Source: Mesorhizobium amorphae (lineage in GTDB: Bacteria > Pseudomonadota > Alphaproteobacteria > Rhizobiales > Rhizobiaceae). From it: DNA of 51,686 nt. The notes beneath the pieces were generated by a model that worked only from the letters and a program-made list of their open reading frames with translations, had not been told where the DNA came from and did not search any database. Each line of letters starts with the position of its first letter. Position 1 is the first letter of the stretch. This document shows, in pieces, positions 23,604-35,800 of the stretch. The stretch spans positions 1 to 51,686 of the forward strand of contig QFNI01000028.1 of the NCBI GenBank assembly GCA_003240775.1. Direction: 5' to 3'. The position numbers were made by a program, and so were the translations under genes.

Positions 23604-24893
23604 ATGATCCTGCGCTTCTTCCTCGCCATCGTCTTCCTTGTGCTCGTCGTGGGCGGGATCGTCGGCTTCAACATGTTCCGCGATCAGGCGATCGAGCAGT
23701 ATTTCGCCTCCGCTCCCCAGCCATCGGTCACCGTTTCCACGGTCACGGTCGAGCCCGCGCAATGGACGCCGGGCATCGAGGCCATCGGCACGGTGAGTGC
23801 GGCGCGCGGCGTGGACCTGACCGTCGAAACCACCGGCATCGCGCAAGATGTTTTGTTCACCGCGAACCAGGACGTCAGCCAGGGCGACGTGCTCGTGCAA
23901 CTCGACGCGGCCGTGCAGTCGGCCGACCTGGCTGCCGCGCGCACCCAGGCCGATCTCGACCGCCAATCGCTCGAGCGCTCGCAGGAACTGACGCGGCGCG
24001 GCGTGGGCTCGACGGCGAACCTCGACGCCGCGCAGGCTGCGGCCTCCGCGTCATCCTCCCAGGTGGACCGGCTCCAGGCCGTGCTCGACCAGAAGCAGCT
24101 TCGCGCGCCCTTCAAGGGCACGATCGGCATCCCCCGCGTGGAATCGGGCCAGTATCTCCAGCCGGGCACCGTGGTCGCCACCCTGCAGGATCTCGAGACC
24201 ATGCGCGCCGACTTCTCGATCCCCGAGCAGCAGCTCGGCCTCCTGCGCATCGGCCAGCCTGTTTCCTTCCGGCTGACCAACGAGGAGCGCGAGTGGCAGG
24301 GCACGATCACCGGCATCGACCCCAAGGTCGACCCGGCGAGCCGCCTGGTTTCGGTGCGCGCCGAAATCCGCGACACCGATGGCGAGTTGAGCCCCGGCCA
24401 ATTCGTGCAGGTGCGGGTCGCGCTGACGCCGCGCGAGAACGTGCTGGCCGTGCCGCAGACCGCGCTGGTTTCCAGCCTCTACGGCGATTTCGTCTATGTG
24501 GTGCGTCCGCACGAGGCTGCTGCCGCCTCCGGCGAGCCTGCGGCCGCCCAGCAGCCCGCAGCTGAGCCTGCGGCGGAGGGTGGAACGGCCCCCGCGCCAC
24601 AGGCCGCAGCGGCGGAAGGCGAGGCGGCACCTGCGCCCGCACCCCAGTCGCCCGCGCTTGTCGCGCGTCAGGTCTTCGTGAAGCCCGGCGGCCGGCAGGC
24701 GGGGCTGGTGGAGATCGCCGAAGGCATCTCCGCCGGCGACCAGGTCGTGACGGCGGGCCAGAACCGGCTGAGCAACAACTCGCCGGTCGCCGTCAACAAC
24801 GCGGTGCAGCCGGGCGCGCAGGGCGTGCCGACCCCGCCCGTGACGCCTGCCTCCGGAGCGGAGGCCCCGAATACCGAGGCTTCCGCCCAATGA
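23604..24893 (+). CDS. RND efflux periplasmic adaptor (membrane fusion protein)
   Basis: A 429-residue adaptor. The likely start is MILRFFLAIVFLVL at 23604; GTG 23520 would add 28 residues of unlikely sequence. An N-terminal anchor helix is followed by a biotinyl-lipoyl half (VLVQLDAAVQSADLAAA), a coiled-coil hairpin, the second half (LRAPFKGTIGIPRVESGQYL) and beta-barrel domains. Unusually, an Ala/Pro/Glu-rich low-complexity insert of about 50 residues (about 302-352) lies before the membrane-proximal domain. It overlaps the permease gene by four bases. Confidence 0.94.
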   Translation: MILRFFLAIVFLVLVVGGIVGFNMFRDQAIEQYFASAPQPSVTVSTVTVEPAQWTPGIEAIGTVSAARGVDLTVETTGIAQDVLFTANQDVSQGDVLVQLDAAVQSADLAAARTQADLDRQSLERSQELTRRGVGSTANLDAAQAAASASSSQVDRLQAVLDQKQLRAPFKGTIGIPRVESGQYLQPGTVVATLQDLETMRADFSIPEQQLGLLRIGQPVSFRLTNEEREWQGTITGIDPKVDPASRLVSVRAEIRDTDGELSPGQFVQVRVALTPRENVLAVPQTALVSSLYGDFVYVVRPHEAAAASGEPAAAQQPAAEPAAEGGTAPAPQAAAAEGEAAPAPAPQSPALVARQVFVKPGGRQAGLVEIAEGISAGDQVVTAGQNRLSNNSPVAVNNAVQPGAQGVPTPPVTPASGAEAPNTEASAQ

Positions 24894-27800
24894 ACATCTC
24901 CGCCCTCTTCATCCGCCGCCCGGTGCTGACATCGGTTCTGGCGGCGCTGATCCTGCTTCTGGGCTTTCAGGGCCTGTTCAACCTCCAGGTGCGTGAATAC
25001 CCGGAGGTGGAGGAAACCGTGATTACGGTGACCACCACTTATCCCGGCGCGAGCGCGGACCTGATCCAGGGCTTTATCACCGCTCCCATCGCATCCGCCG
25101 TCTCGACCACCGAGAACATCGACTACGTGTCCTCGCAGAGCCGCTCGTCGGCGTCCGTCGTGACCGTGCAGATGCAGCTCGGCGCCGATCCCGACGCAGC
25201 GCTCACGGAGGTGATGTCCAAGGTCCAGCAGGTGCGCGGACAGCTGCCTTCGGATTCGGAAGACCCGACCATCGTCAAGGGCACGGGCCAGCAGTTCGCC
25301 ATCATGTATCTGGCGGTGCAGAACCCCAACATGACGGCCGAGCAGCTCACCGAATATATCGAGCGCGTGATCCGGCCCCGGCTTTCCACCGTGGAAGGCG
25401 TGGCCGAGATCCAGATTCTGGGTGCGGCCGAATATGCGATGCGCGTCTGGATCGACCCGATGCTGCTCGCCGCGCGCGAACTGACGGCGGCCGAGGTGCT
25501 CTCGGCCATCAACGCGTCGAACTTTTTGTCGGCGCCCGGCCGCACCGAGAACGAGTATGTGGCCTCGGCCATCAACATGCGCTCGACGCTGCAGACGCCC
25601 GAAGCCTTTGCCGAGCTTCCCTTGAAGTCGGTGGACGGCCAGGTCGTGCGCCTGCGCGACGTGGCGCGCGTGGAACTCGCCGCCGCCTCGACCGACACGG
25701 TGGTCAATTTCAACGGCGAGCCAGGCACCTTCATCGGCGTATTCCCCACGCCCTCGGCCAACCCGCTCAACACCGCATCCGCCGTGATCGCCGAGCTGCC
25801 CGCCCTTCAGGCGAGCCTGCCCGACGGCATGACGGTGACCATGGTCTACAACGCCACCGAGACGATCTCGGCCTCAATCGAGGAGGTGTTCAAGACCATC
25901 GCCGAAGCCGTCGCCATCGTGGTGGTGGTGATCATCCTCTTCCTGGGCTCGTTCCGCTCGGTGGTGATGCCGGTGGTGACGATCCCGCTTTCGCTGATCG
26001 GCGTCTGCTTCCTGCTCTTCGTGCTCGGCTACTCCATCAATCTCTTGTCGCTGCTCGCCATGGTGCTGGCCATCGGCCTCGTGGTGGACGACGCGATCGT
26101 GGTGGTGGAGAACGTCCACCGCCACATCGACGAAGGCATGTCGCCCATGCAAGCGGCGTTCCGCGGCATGGAAGAGATCACCGGGCCGGTGGTGGCGATG
26201 ACCGTGACGCTCGCTGCCGTGTTCGCGCCGCTGGCCTTCACGGGCGGCCTCACGGGCAACCTGTTCCGGGAGTTCGCGCTCACGCTCGCGGGCGCGGTGG
26301 TGATCTCGGGCATCGTCGCCTTGACGATCACGCCAGCCATGTCCGCGCGCCTCCTCAAGGGCGGCGAGCCCGGCCGCTTCCAGCGCTTCGTGGACCGCTC
26401 CTTCGAGCGCTTTGCCAACACCTACGAGCGCTGGGTCGGCGGCTCGCTCAAATACCGGCCGGTCACGCTCCTGATCGTCGCCGGGCTGATCGGCGTCACC
26501 GGATTCATGTTCACCAAGACGGCGAGCGAGCTGGCGCCGGAGGAGGATGCGGGCGCGCTGTTTTCGGTTATCAACGCGCCGCGCTATGCCACAACGCCCT
26601 ACACCAAGCTCTATGCCGACCAGATGTACGGCCTGACCAAGGATCTGCCGGAACTGCGCGCGACCTTCTCGATCGTGGGCCTGGGCGGGCAGACCAATTC
26701 GGGCTTCTCTGTCTGGGCCTTCAAGGACTGGGCCGACCGCGACCGCTCGCAAAAGGAGATCCAGGCCGACATCCAGGGCAAGATCGGCCAAGTGGCGGGC
26801 GTCGAAGCCTTCGTGTTCGCGCCGCCCTCCCTGCCTGGCGCCGGCGGCGGCTTGCCGATCTCGGTCGTCGTGCAGTCCACTGGCGAATCCTCCCAGGTCT
26901 ACGAGGTGGCCGAGGAGATCAAGAACAAGGCGCAGGCCTCGGGCCGCTTCATCGTGGTGCAGAACTCGCTCGCCTACGACGCGCCGCAGGTAACCGTCAC
27001 GGTGGACCGCGACCGGGCGGCAGCCCTCGGCCTGCCCATCCGCGACATCGGCAACACGCTGTCGCTTCTGGTGGGCGGCGGTGCGGTCGCGCAGTTCGAC
27101 CGCGACTCCAACTCCTACGACATCATCACCCAGGTGCCGCAGCAGTTCCGCGAAAACCCCGAGAGCCTCGGCCAGTTCTTCGTGCGCTCGGTGAACGGGG
27201 AGATGGTGCCCTTGTCCGCCGTGGTGACCATCACGACCAACGCGGCACCCGCCGCCATCGAGCAGTTCAACCAGTTGAACTCCGCGACCATCTCGGCCCT
27301 TCCGCTGCCCGGCGTCACCACCGGCGAGGGCCTGGCGGCCATCGAAGAGATCGCGCGGGCAGAGCTGCCGGCGGGCTTCTTCCTCGATTATTCCGGCCAG
27401 TCGCGGCTGGAGAAGGAGCAGGGCAACACGATCCTGATCGCCTTCGGCCTCGCCGTGATCGTGATCTATCTGGTGCTCGCCGCCCAGTTCGAGAGCTTCC
27501 GCGACCCCTTCATCATCATGATGACCGTGCCGCTCTCGATCTTCGGCGCGCTGGTGCCGCTGAACCTGGGCCTGAGCACGCTCAACATCTACACCCAGGT
27601 GGGCCTGATCACGCTGGTGGGTCTGATCACCAAGCACGGCATCCTGCTCGTTGAGTTCGCCAACCAGCAACGCCACGAGCACGGGCTCGGCCGCACGGAA
27701 GCGATCATCGCCTCCGCCAAGGTCCGCCTGCGCCCGATCCTGATGACCACCGCCGCCATGGCGCTCGGCGTCGTGCCGCTGATCATCGCCTCGGGTGCAG

Positions 27801-28006
27801 GCGCCGCCGCGCGCTACTCGATGGGCCTCGTGATCTTCTCGGGCCTGATGGTCGGCACGCTGTTCACGCTTTTCGTGGTGCCGATGTTCTACACCTTGAT
27901 CAGCCCGCGCGAGATGAAGCCCGAGGCCGAGAAGCCCGTCGTGGAAGGGGAGGGCGCCAAGCCAGAGCTTGTCCCTGTCCCGCAGGGAACACCGCAAGGC
28001 GCCTGA
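24890..28006 (+). CDS. RND multidrug efflux permease (HAE-1, AcrB-like)
   Basis: A 1,038-residue inner-membrane pump with the standard length and start (MNISALFIRRPVLTSVLAAL). The proton-relay Asp pair is in LVVDDAIVVVENVHRHI of helix 4. Two large periplasmic loops follow helices 1 and 7, and a late GLITKHGILLVEFANQQR segment is present. It would export drugs or toxic organics using proton motive force, with the adaptor upstream and an outer-membrane channel encoded elsewhere. The ATG overlaps the adaptor's stop (ATGA). A terminator follows. Confidence 0.96.
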   Translation: MNISALFIRRPVLTSVLAALILLLGFQGLFNLQVREYPEVEETVITVTTTYPGASADLIQGFITAPIASAVSTTENIDYVSSQSRSSASVVTVQMQLGADPDAALTEVMSKVQQVRGQLPSDSEDPTIVKGTGQQFAIMYLAVQNPNMTAEQLTEYIERVIRPRLSTVEGVAEIQILGAAEYAMRVWIDPMLLAARELTAAEVLSAINASNFLSAPGRTENEYVASAINMRSTLQTPEAFAELPLKSVDGQVVRLRDVARVELAAASTDTVVNFNGEPGTFIGVFPTPSANPLNTASAVIAELPALQASLPDGMTVTMVYNATETISASIEEVFKTIAEAVAIVVVVIILFLGSFRSVVMPVVTIPLSLIGVCFLLFVLGYSINLLSLLAMVLAIGLVVDDAIVVVENVHRHIDEGMSPMQAAFRGMEEITGPVVAMTVTLAAVFAPLAFTGGLTGNLFREFALTLAGAVVISGIVALTITPAMSARLLKGGEPGRFQRFVDRSFERFANTYERWVGGSLKYRPVTLLIVAGLIGVTGFMFTKTASELAPEEDAGALFSVINAPRYATTPYTKLYADQMYGLTKDLPELRATFSIVGLGGQTNSGFSVWAFKDWADRDRSQKEIQADIQGKIGQVAGVEAFVFAPPSLPGAGGGLPISVVVQSTGESSQVYEVAEEIKNKAQASGRFIVVQNSLAYDAPQVTVTVDRDRAAALGLPIRDIGNTLSLLVGGGAVAQFDRDSNSYDIITQVPQQFRENPESLGQFFVRSVNGEMVPLSAVVTITTNAAPAAIEQFNQLNSATISALPLPGVTTGEGLAAIEEIARAELPAGFFLDYSGQSRLEKEQGNTILIAFGLAVIVIYLVLAAQFESFRDPFIIMMTVPLSIFGALVPLNLGLSTLNIYTQVGLITLVGLITKHGILLVEFANQQRHEHGLGRTEAIIASAKVRLRPILMTTAAMALGVVPLIIASGAGAAARYSMGLVIFSGLMVGTLFTLFVVPMFYTLISPREMKPEAEKPVVEGEGAKPELVPVPQGTPQGA

Positions 28007-28018
28007 GCCACCGACACG

Positions 28019-28047
28019 AAAACGCCCGCCGATCCGGCGGGCGTTTT
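28019..28047. terminator. Bidirectional rho-independent terminator
   Basis: AAAACGCCCGCC (28019-28030), a 5-base loop and GGCGGGCGTTTT (28036-28047) form a perfect 12-bp arm pair with A- and T-runs at the ends. It can therefore stop both the efflux operon and the convergent GGDEF/EAL gene. Confidence 0.9.
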
Positions 28048-28064
28048 GCTGTGGGGCGATCGGT

Positions 28065-30140
28065 TCAGGCGACCTGCTGGAGGCTCTCCAGTGAGTGCGC
28101 CGCGTCGGCCGTGGGTATCGCGGGTGCTGAGCCCGGCTCGGCGATTTCGGCCATCGGCATGGGGCGGCCGAGCAGATAGCCCTGCGCCTCGTCGCAGCCT
28201 TCGGCGGTGAGGATGTCGAGCTGCGCGCGCGTCTCGATGCCTTCCGCCAGGATCAGCATGTTCAGGCTCTTGCCCAGCGTCAGCATGGCGCGAACGATGG
28301 CCTGGGCTTGGGCGCTCGTTTCCATCTCGCTGACGAAGGAGCGGTCGAGCTTGATGCGGTCGAAGGGAAATGTGCGCAGCGTGTCGAGCGAGGAATAGCC
28401 GGTGCCGAAATCGTCGAGCGCGAGCGAGATGCCGAGCGTCTTGATGCGGCGCAGCGTGTGCAGCGAGCCGAGCTTGTCGGCGATCACCGCTGATTCCGTC
28501 AGTTCGAGTTCGAGATACGAAGGCGGCAGGCCGGTGTCGAGCAATACCTCGCAGACGAGCTTGGGCAGGTCGGGATGGCTGAACTGCGCGGGCGACAGGT
28601 TGACCGCGATGCGGCGCATGGGCTTGCAGGCGGCCGCCTGGCGGCAGGCTTCGCGCAGCACCCATTCGCCGAGCTGCAGGATCAGCCCGTTCTCCTCCGC
28701 GACCGGAATGAATTCGGTGGGCGGGATCGGGCCCTGGACGGGGTGAGTCCACCGCGCGAGCGCTTCGTAGCCCGTCACGCGTCCCGTGCCGATGGCGGTC
28801 TGCACCTGGAAATGCACGGACAGTTCGTTGCGCTCGATGGCCATGCGGAGGTCTTCGGCCAGCATGCGCCGCCGCCGCACCAGCTCGTCCATCGACGCCT
28901 CATAGAAGCGCACGGTCACGTCCTGTGCGGTCTTGGCGCGATACATCGCGAGATCCGCGTTGGCGACGAGCACTTCCTTGATGCGGGCGTCCTCGGGAAA
29001 GATGGAAACGCCGATCGAGCCGCCCGTGGTCGCCTCGAAGCTGCCGAGCGCCACCGGCTTGTGGAGTGCCACCTCGATGCGCTTGAGGAAGTCGAGCAGT
29101 CCGCTGTGGTCGGACACGCGCTTGAGCGCGGCGAACTCGTCGCCGCCGTGGCGAGCCACGAACTCGCCTTCCACGAGAAGCCCGCTCATGCGGCGCGCGA
29201 GCACCTTGAGCACCTCGTCGCCCGCCGCATGGCCGCGAAGGTCGTTGATCTGCTTGAAGCGGTTGAGGTCGATCACGGCGACCGCGAGCCGCGTGCCGTT
29301 CTCGTCGGCGAGCGTCAGCTCGTGCTCCAGGCGGTCGTTGAAGCTCTTGCGGTTGGGCAGGCCGGTGAGCGCGTCGTGGAGCGCCATGCGGCGGAGCTTC
29401 TCGAAGGTCTCGGCACGCGCGCTGCCGTCGATCAGGTAGCTCGCGAGGCCCACGCCGACCACGAGGAGGCCCACCGCCGCCACCACGAGCGCCATGCCCG
29501 AAAGCGCCTCGGGGTTGGAGAATTCCGGGCCCACCAGCATCGGCGTGATGCCCATGGCCGTGATGCCGGTGAAGTGGAGCACGAGGATGGCAAAGACGAG
29601 CACGCCGGTCGCCGCGACCTGCATGCGGAAGGCGGCACTCGCCATGGCGAGATGGATGGCGAGCGCGCCGAACACCGTGGAGCCCAGCACCGAGACCGCG
29701 AGCATCGTCCGGTCCCATTCGATGATGCCGGCGACGCGATAGGCGATCATGCCGGAATAGTGCATGGCGGAGATGGCGAGGCCGAGCACCGCGCCGCCGA
29801 GCGCGGGCATCCAGGAAAAGCGGTTTGTGGTGGCGATCGTCAGCCCCATCGCGGACCCGCCGATGGCGATCAGCAGCGAGACGATGGTGAGCACGGGATC
29901 GAAGCTCACGGGCACGCCGGGATCGTAGGCCAGCATCGCGATGAAGTGGGTGCACCAGATGGTGGCGCCGGCCGCGACCGCCGAAAGGAAGTGCCAGCCG
30001 CCGCGCTGGGTGCCGGTGGTGGCACTTGCGCGGCCGAGCAGGCCGATCACCGACCAGCTGCCGAAAACGCAAAGCAGCCCCGCAAGGACCACCAGCCGGA
30101 GATCGTGCAGGAGGGTGATGCAGGCGATGACGTTGAGCAC
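28065..30140 (-). CDS. MHYT-GGDEF-EAL c-di-GMP signalling protein
   Basis: A 691-residue membrane protein. Seven or so N-terminal helices contain the MHYT sensor motifs (THFIAM about 64, AMHYSGM about 125, LHFTGI about 188), thought to bind metal or gases. The GGDEF domain (about 250-415) keeps an intact GGDEF at 332-336. The EAL domain (about 425-675) keeps EAL at 459-461, LTES, DDFGTGYSS and AEGIET. Both catalytic halves look functional, so it could make or degrade c-di-GMP depending on the signal. Confidence 0.95.
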   Translation of the reverse strand: MLNVIACITLLHDLRLVVLAGLLCVFGSWSVIGLLGRASATTGTQRGGWHFLSAVAAGATIWCTHFIAMLAYDPGVPVSFDPVLTIVSLLIAIGGSAMGLTIATTNRFSWMPALGGAVLGLAISAMHYSGMIAYRVAGIIEWDRTMLAVSVLGSTVFGALAIHLAMASAAFRMQVAATGVLVFAILVLHFTGITAMGITPMLVGPEFSNPEALSGMALVVAAVGLLVVGVGLASYLIDGSARAETFEKLRRMALHDALTGLPNRKSFNDRLEHELTLADENGTRLAVAVIDLNRFKQINDLRGHAAGDEVLKVLARRMSGLLVEGEFVARHGGDEFAALKRVSDHSGLLDFLKRIEVALHKPVALGSFEATTGGSIGVSIFPEDARIKEVLVANADLAMYRAKTAQDVTVRFYEASMDELVRRRRMLAEDLRMAIERNELSVHFQVQTAIGTGRVTGYEALARWTHPVQGPIPPTEFIPVAEENGLILQLGEWVLREACRQAAACKPMRRIAVNLSPAQFSHPDLPKLVCEVLLDTGLPPSYLELELTESAVIADKLGSLHTLRRIKTLGISLALDDFGTGYSSLDTLRTFPFDRIKLDRSFVSEMETSAQAQAIVRAMLTLGKSLNMLILAEGIETRAQLDILTAEGCDEAQGYLLGRPMPMAEIAEPGSAPAIPTADAAHSLESLQQVA

Positions 30141-30256
30141 AGGCTACCGCATACTATCGTGGACGTCTCGCTCCAGCCTGCGGCAATTTCCTGTCTGTTC
30201 GCTTAAATCAAGCGGTAAACAACCACTGAAAGAATGGTCGGGAATGCGGGGTGCCC

Positions 30257-30272
30257 TTTCGCAATTGCGAAA
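30257..30272. promoter_or_regulatory. 16-bp perfect palindrome between divergent genes
   Basis: TTTCGCAATTGCGAAA is a perfect inverted repeat in the 235-base gap between the GGDEF/EAL gene and typA, about 105 bases before the typA ATG. The rest of the gap holds no gene. It could be an operator for either gene; the regulator is unknown. Confidence 0.4.
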
Positions 30273-30375
30273 AAACCATTAAGAGCGCCCCGAACCAGCG
30301 GCGGACACCCTTGCGCCCGCCTGCGCGGGCGCGCTTCACCGCCGCCCTCAACCCGGTATCCCGAGTCCGAACCTC

Positions 30376-32202
<1,827 letters not shown>

Positions 32203-32207
32203 TCCCC

Positions 32208-32239
32208 AAGGGCCGGAAGCGAAAGCTGTCCGGCCCTTT
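32208..32239 (+). terminator. Terminator after typA
   Basis: AAGGGCCGGA and TCCGGCCCTT form a 10-bp stem, with an inner AGC-GAAA-GCT extension, followed by TTCCTT. It lies six bases after the typA stop. Confidence 0.85.
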
Positions 32240-32312
32240 CCTTATCCGCCGGTTTTGCCTTGCCGGTGCGAATACCTGCCCCACTTCCCGGGCGCCAAGC
32301 CAAGGGGTGCGG

Positions 32313-32738
32313 ATGCAAGGCGAACTGGTTCTTCTCAGTGTGTTCCACAGCCTGATCGAAGCGCGTGTGGCCGTCTCCAAGCTCGAAGCCTATGGCGTCT
32401 TCGCCTGCGCGCCTTTCGAGTTCGTGTCCGTCAACCCCCACCTGATGACCGCGCATGGCGGGGCCAAGGTCTTTGTTCGGTCCGCCGACTTCGTGATGGC
32501 GCGCGACCTGCTGAGCGACACCGTGGCCGAAGCTGTGCCGCCCCACCCGCGCCGCCGCTGGCTGGAAGGGCTGGCAGGTCTGGTGCTTCTGACCCACAGC
32601 GTCCCGCCGATGCCAGCGCCGCCTGACGGTCGCAGCCAGCTTCGCTATGCCGGGCCCCTGGCCATCGCGCTGATCGTTGTCCACACGCTTGCGATGCCTG
32701 AGCTTTTGATGGGCATCCTGCTCCTGCTTTCGCGTTGA
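32313..32738 (+). CDS. DUF2007-type protein with C-terminal membrane helix
   Basis: A 141-residue protein starting at ATG 32313 behind AAGGGG. Residues 1-75 (LVLLSVFHSLIEARVAVSKLEAYGV, GGAKVFVRSADFVMARDLLSD) match the DUF2007 'putative signal transducing' fold. A hydrophobic helix follows near 115-138 (GPLAIALIVVHTLAMPELLMGI), so it is probably membrane bound. Family function is unknown. Confidence 0.72.
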   Translation: MQGELVLLSVFHSLIEARVAVSKLEAYGVFACAPFEFVSVNPHLMTAHGGAKVFVRSADFVMARDLLSDTVAEAVPPHPRRRWLEGLAGLVLLTHSVPPMPAPPDGRSQLRYAGPLAIALIVVHTLAMPELLMGILLLLSR

Positions 32739-32844
32739 TCCACCGGCCGTTCATCGGCGCGTCACCCCACTCCGGCATTTGCCATCGCCAAACCCATCGC
32801 CGCCCCTTAGTTTGACCGGCAACAGGGTGGCGGGAGGAGCGACC

Positions 32845-35800
32845 ATGGCGGCTTCGGTGCGCAAGAAGACTGGCAAGGCGGCAGCGCCCCCCAGCGAGGA
32901 GCGGGCTTTGCGCGATCTTCTCATCGCACGGGGCGCAACTGAGGACCTCCGCCGCTTCACCCCCGACGCGCTCGACGAGGCCGCCCGCCTGGCGGAAGCA
33001 GCACTCAAGCGGCACAGGCCCGGCGAAAGCGTGATCGCCATCGACCGCATGGAGATGGGCGGGGTTGCCCATTCGGTGGTTTCCGTCGTCAACGACAACA
33101 TGCCCTTCCTGTTCGATTCCGTGCTGGGCGAAGCGACGGAAGCAGGCGGTGAACCGAGGCTGGTCCTGCACCCCGTGCTTCTTGTGCGCCATGACAGGAA
33201 CGGGGTTTCCGCCGTACTGGGCGATGCCAAGGCGGCCAAGGGCGAGGCTGCCGCCAAGGAAAAGGCCGACAAGGCCAGCCTGATCCAGATCCATCTGCCG
33301 TTGCTGCGGCCGGAAGCCGAAGACGCGTTGCGCGAACGGCTCGAAAGGGTGCTCGCCCAGGTGCGCGCCGCTGTTTCCGACTGGAAGGCGATGCTCGCGA
33401 GGTTGGACGCCGCGATCTCGGCCTTCCGCTATGGCGATTCCCCGCTCGACCGGGCCGAGGTTCAGGAGGCCGTGGCCTTTCTGGAATGGCTGCGCGACGA
33501 CAACTTCACCTTTCTCGGCATGCGCGAGTTCCGCTTCTCCAACGAGAACGGCACGTTCGGGCGCACCGAGGAGCCGGGGCTGGGCATCCTGCGCGATCCC
33601 GATGTGCTGGTTTTGCGCCGCGACGCGGACGGCGCGTCCGCCACGCCGGAGGTGCGCGCTTTCCTGCTCGGGCCCGATCCGCTGATCGTGTCCAAGGCCA
33701 ACACGCGCTCCCTCGTCCATCGCCGCGCCTATCTCGACTATGTCGGCGTGAAGCTCTTTGCGGCGGACGGCACGCTTTCGGGCGAATTGCGCATCGTCGG
33801 CCTCTTCACCTCGACAGCCTACACGCGCTCGGTGTTCAAGATTCCCTTCCTGCGCTCCAAGGCGGAGGCCGTGATCGCGAAATCGGGTTTCGACCGGGCC
33901 GACCACTCCGGCAAGGCGCTGGTCAACGTTCTAGAATCCTACCCGCGCGACGAGCTGTTCCAGGTGCCCGTGCCGCTGCTGCGCCGCCATGCCGAAACGA
34001 TCCTGGCGCTCGGCGAGCGGCCCCGCGTGCGGGTGCTGGTGCGGCCCGACAGCTTCGACCGGTTCGTTTCCGTCATCGTGTTCGTGCCGCGCGACCGCTA
34101 CGATTCGGTCGTGCGCGAGAAGATCGGCGAGTTCTTGAAGACGGCCTTCGAGGGCCGCGTCTCTGCCTTCTATCCGGCCTTCCCCGAAGGCAGTCTGGCG
34201 CGCGTGCATTTCATCATCGGCCGCTCGGGCGGCCGGACGCCCAAGCCTGACACTGCGACGCTGGAAGCGGGCGTGCGCGCCATCGTGCGCACCTGGGACG
34301 ACGCGCTGCGCGAGGCGGCGGCCCTCCACCCCGATGGCGAGGGGCTGGAAGCCGCCGCCCGCTTCCCCGCTTCCTATCGCGACACGTTCGCGCCCGGAGA
34401 CGCGCTGACGGACGCCCGCGTGATAGCGGGCCTCACGGCCGAGAACCCCATCGCGCTCGCCTTCCGCCGCGACGCGCATGACGCGGCCCATGCCGTGGCG
34501 CTCAAGATCTTCCACCTGGGCGAGCCGGTGTCCCTGTCGCGGCGGGTGCCGATGCTGGAGAACCTCGGCTTCCGCGTGGTGTCCGAGCAGACCTTCGCCC
34601 TGTCGGGCAGCGACGGGGCGCCCGTATTCCTGCACGACATGGAGTTGGAAAGCGCCAGTGGCGGGGCGGTCAGCCTGTCCGACGGGGGCGATCTGATCGA
34701 AAGCGTGTTTCTGGCCGTCTGGGAGGGCGCGAGCGACAACGACGCGCTGAACGCGCTCGTGCAGGGTGCCGGGCTCGACACCACCGCCATCGGCACGTTG
34801 CGCGCCTACAGCCGCTATCTCCAGCAGGCCGGGCTGCCCCAGAGCCAGGACTATGTGGCAGCGACCTTGAACCGCTATCCGGCCATCGCGCGCGGGCTTT
34901 GGGACCTCTTCCAGCTCCGCCTCGACCCATCGAAAGGCAACGACCGCGAAGCACTCTCGGAAAAGGCCGCGGCCGCCCTGCGCGGCGCGCTGGATGCGGT
35001 GCCGAGCCTCGACGACGACACGATCCTGCGGCGCATGCTCGCCCTCATCGAAGGCACGCTGCGCACCAACCTCTACGCGCCGCTCGAGCCCGACCGCTCG
35101 CTTGCCCTCAAATTCGACGCCCAGGCGCTGTCCTTCCTGCCGGAGCCGCGCCCGTGGCGCGAGATCTTCGTGTTCGGCCCAGCGGTCGAAGGCGTGCACC
35201 TGCGCTTCGGCCCTGTGGCGCGTGGCGGCCTGCGCTGGTCGGACCGGGCGCAGGACTACCGCACGGAGGTGCTGGGGCTCGTCAAAGCGCAGCAGGTGAA
35301 GAACGCGGTGATCGTGCCGGTGGGCGCCAAGGGCGGCTTCTTCCCCAAGCGCCTGCCCGACGCTTCCGACCGCGAGGCCTGGGCCGCGGCCGGAAAAGCC
35401 GCCTACGTGAACTTCGTGTCCACGCTGCTGTCCATCACCGACAATCTCGAAGGCGACCGCGTGGTGCCGCCCGAAGGCGTGTTCCGTCACGATGGCGACG
35501 ACCCCTATTTCGTGGTCGCGGCCGACAAGGGCACCGCGACATTCTCGGACACGGCGAACGCCATCGCGCAGGCGCACGGCTTCTGGCTGGACGACGCCTT
35601 CGCCTCCGGCGGCTCGGCCGGCTACGACCACAAGAAGATGGGCATCACCGCGCGCGGCGCCTGGGAGGCCGTGAAACGTCATTTCCGCGAGATGGACCGC
35701 GACATCCAGACCACGCCCTTCACCGTTGTGGGCGTGGGCGACATGGGCGGCGACGTGTTTGGCAACGGCATGCTGCTTTCCGAACAGACCAGGCTCGTGG

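Noticed and set aside
25874..27997. Long leftward open frame opposite the RND permease
   Set aside because: Antisense to a confident gene; the His/Asp/Arg-rich translation has no family features.
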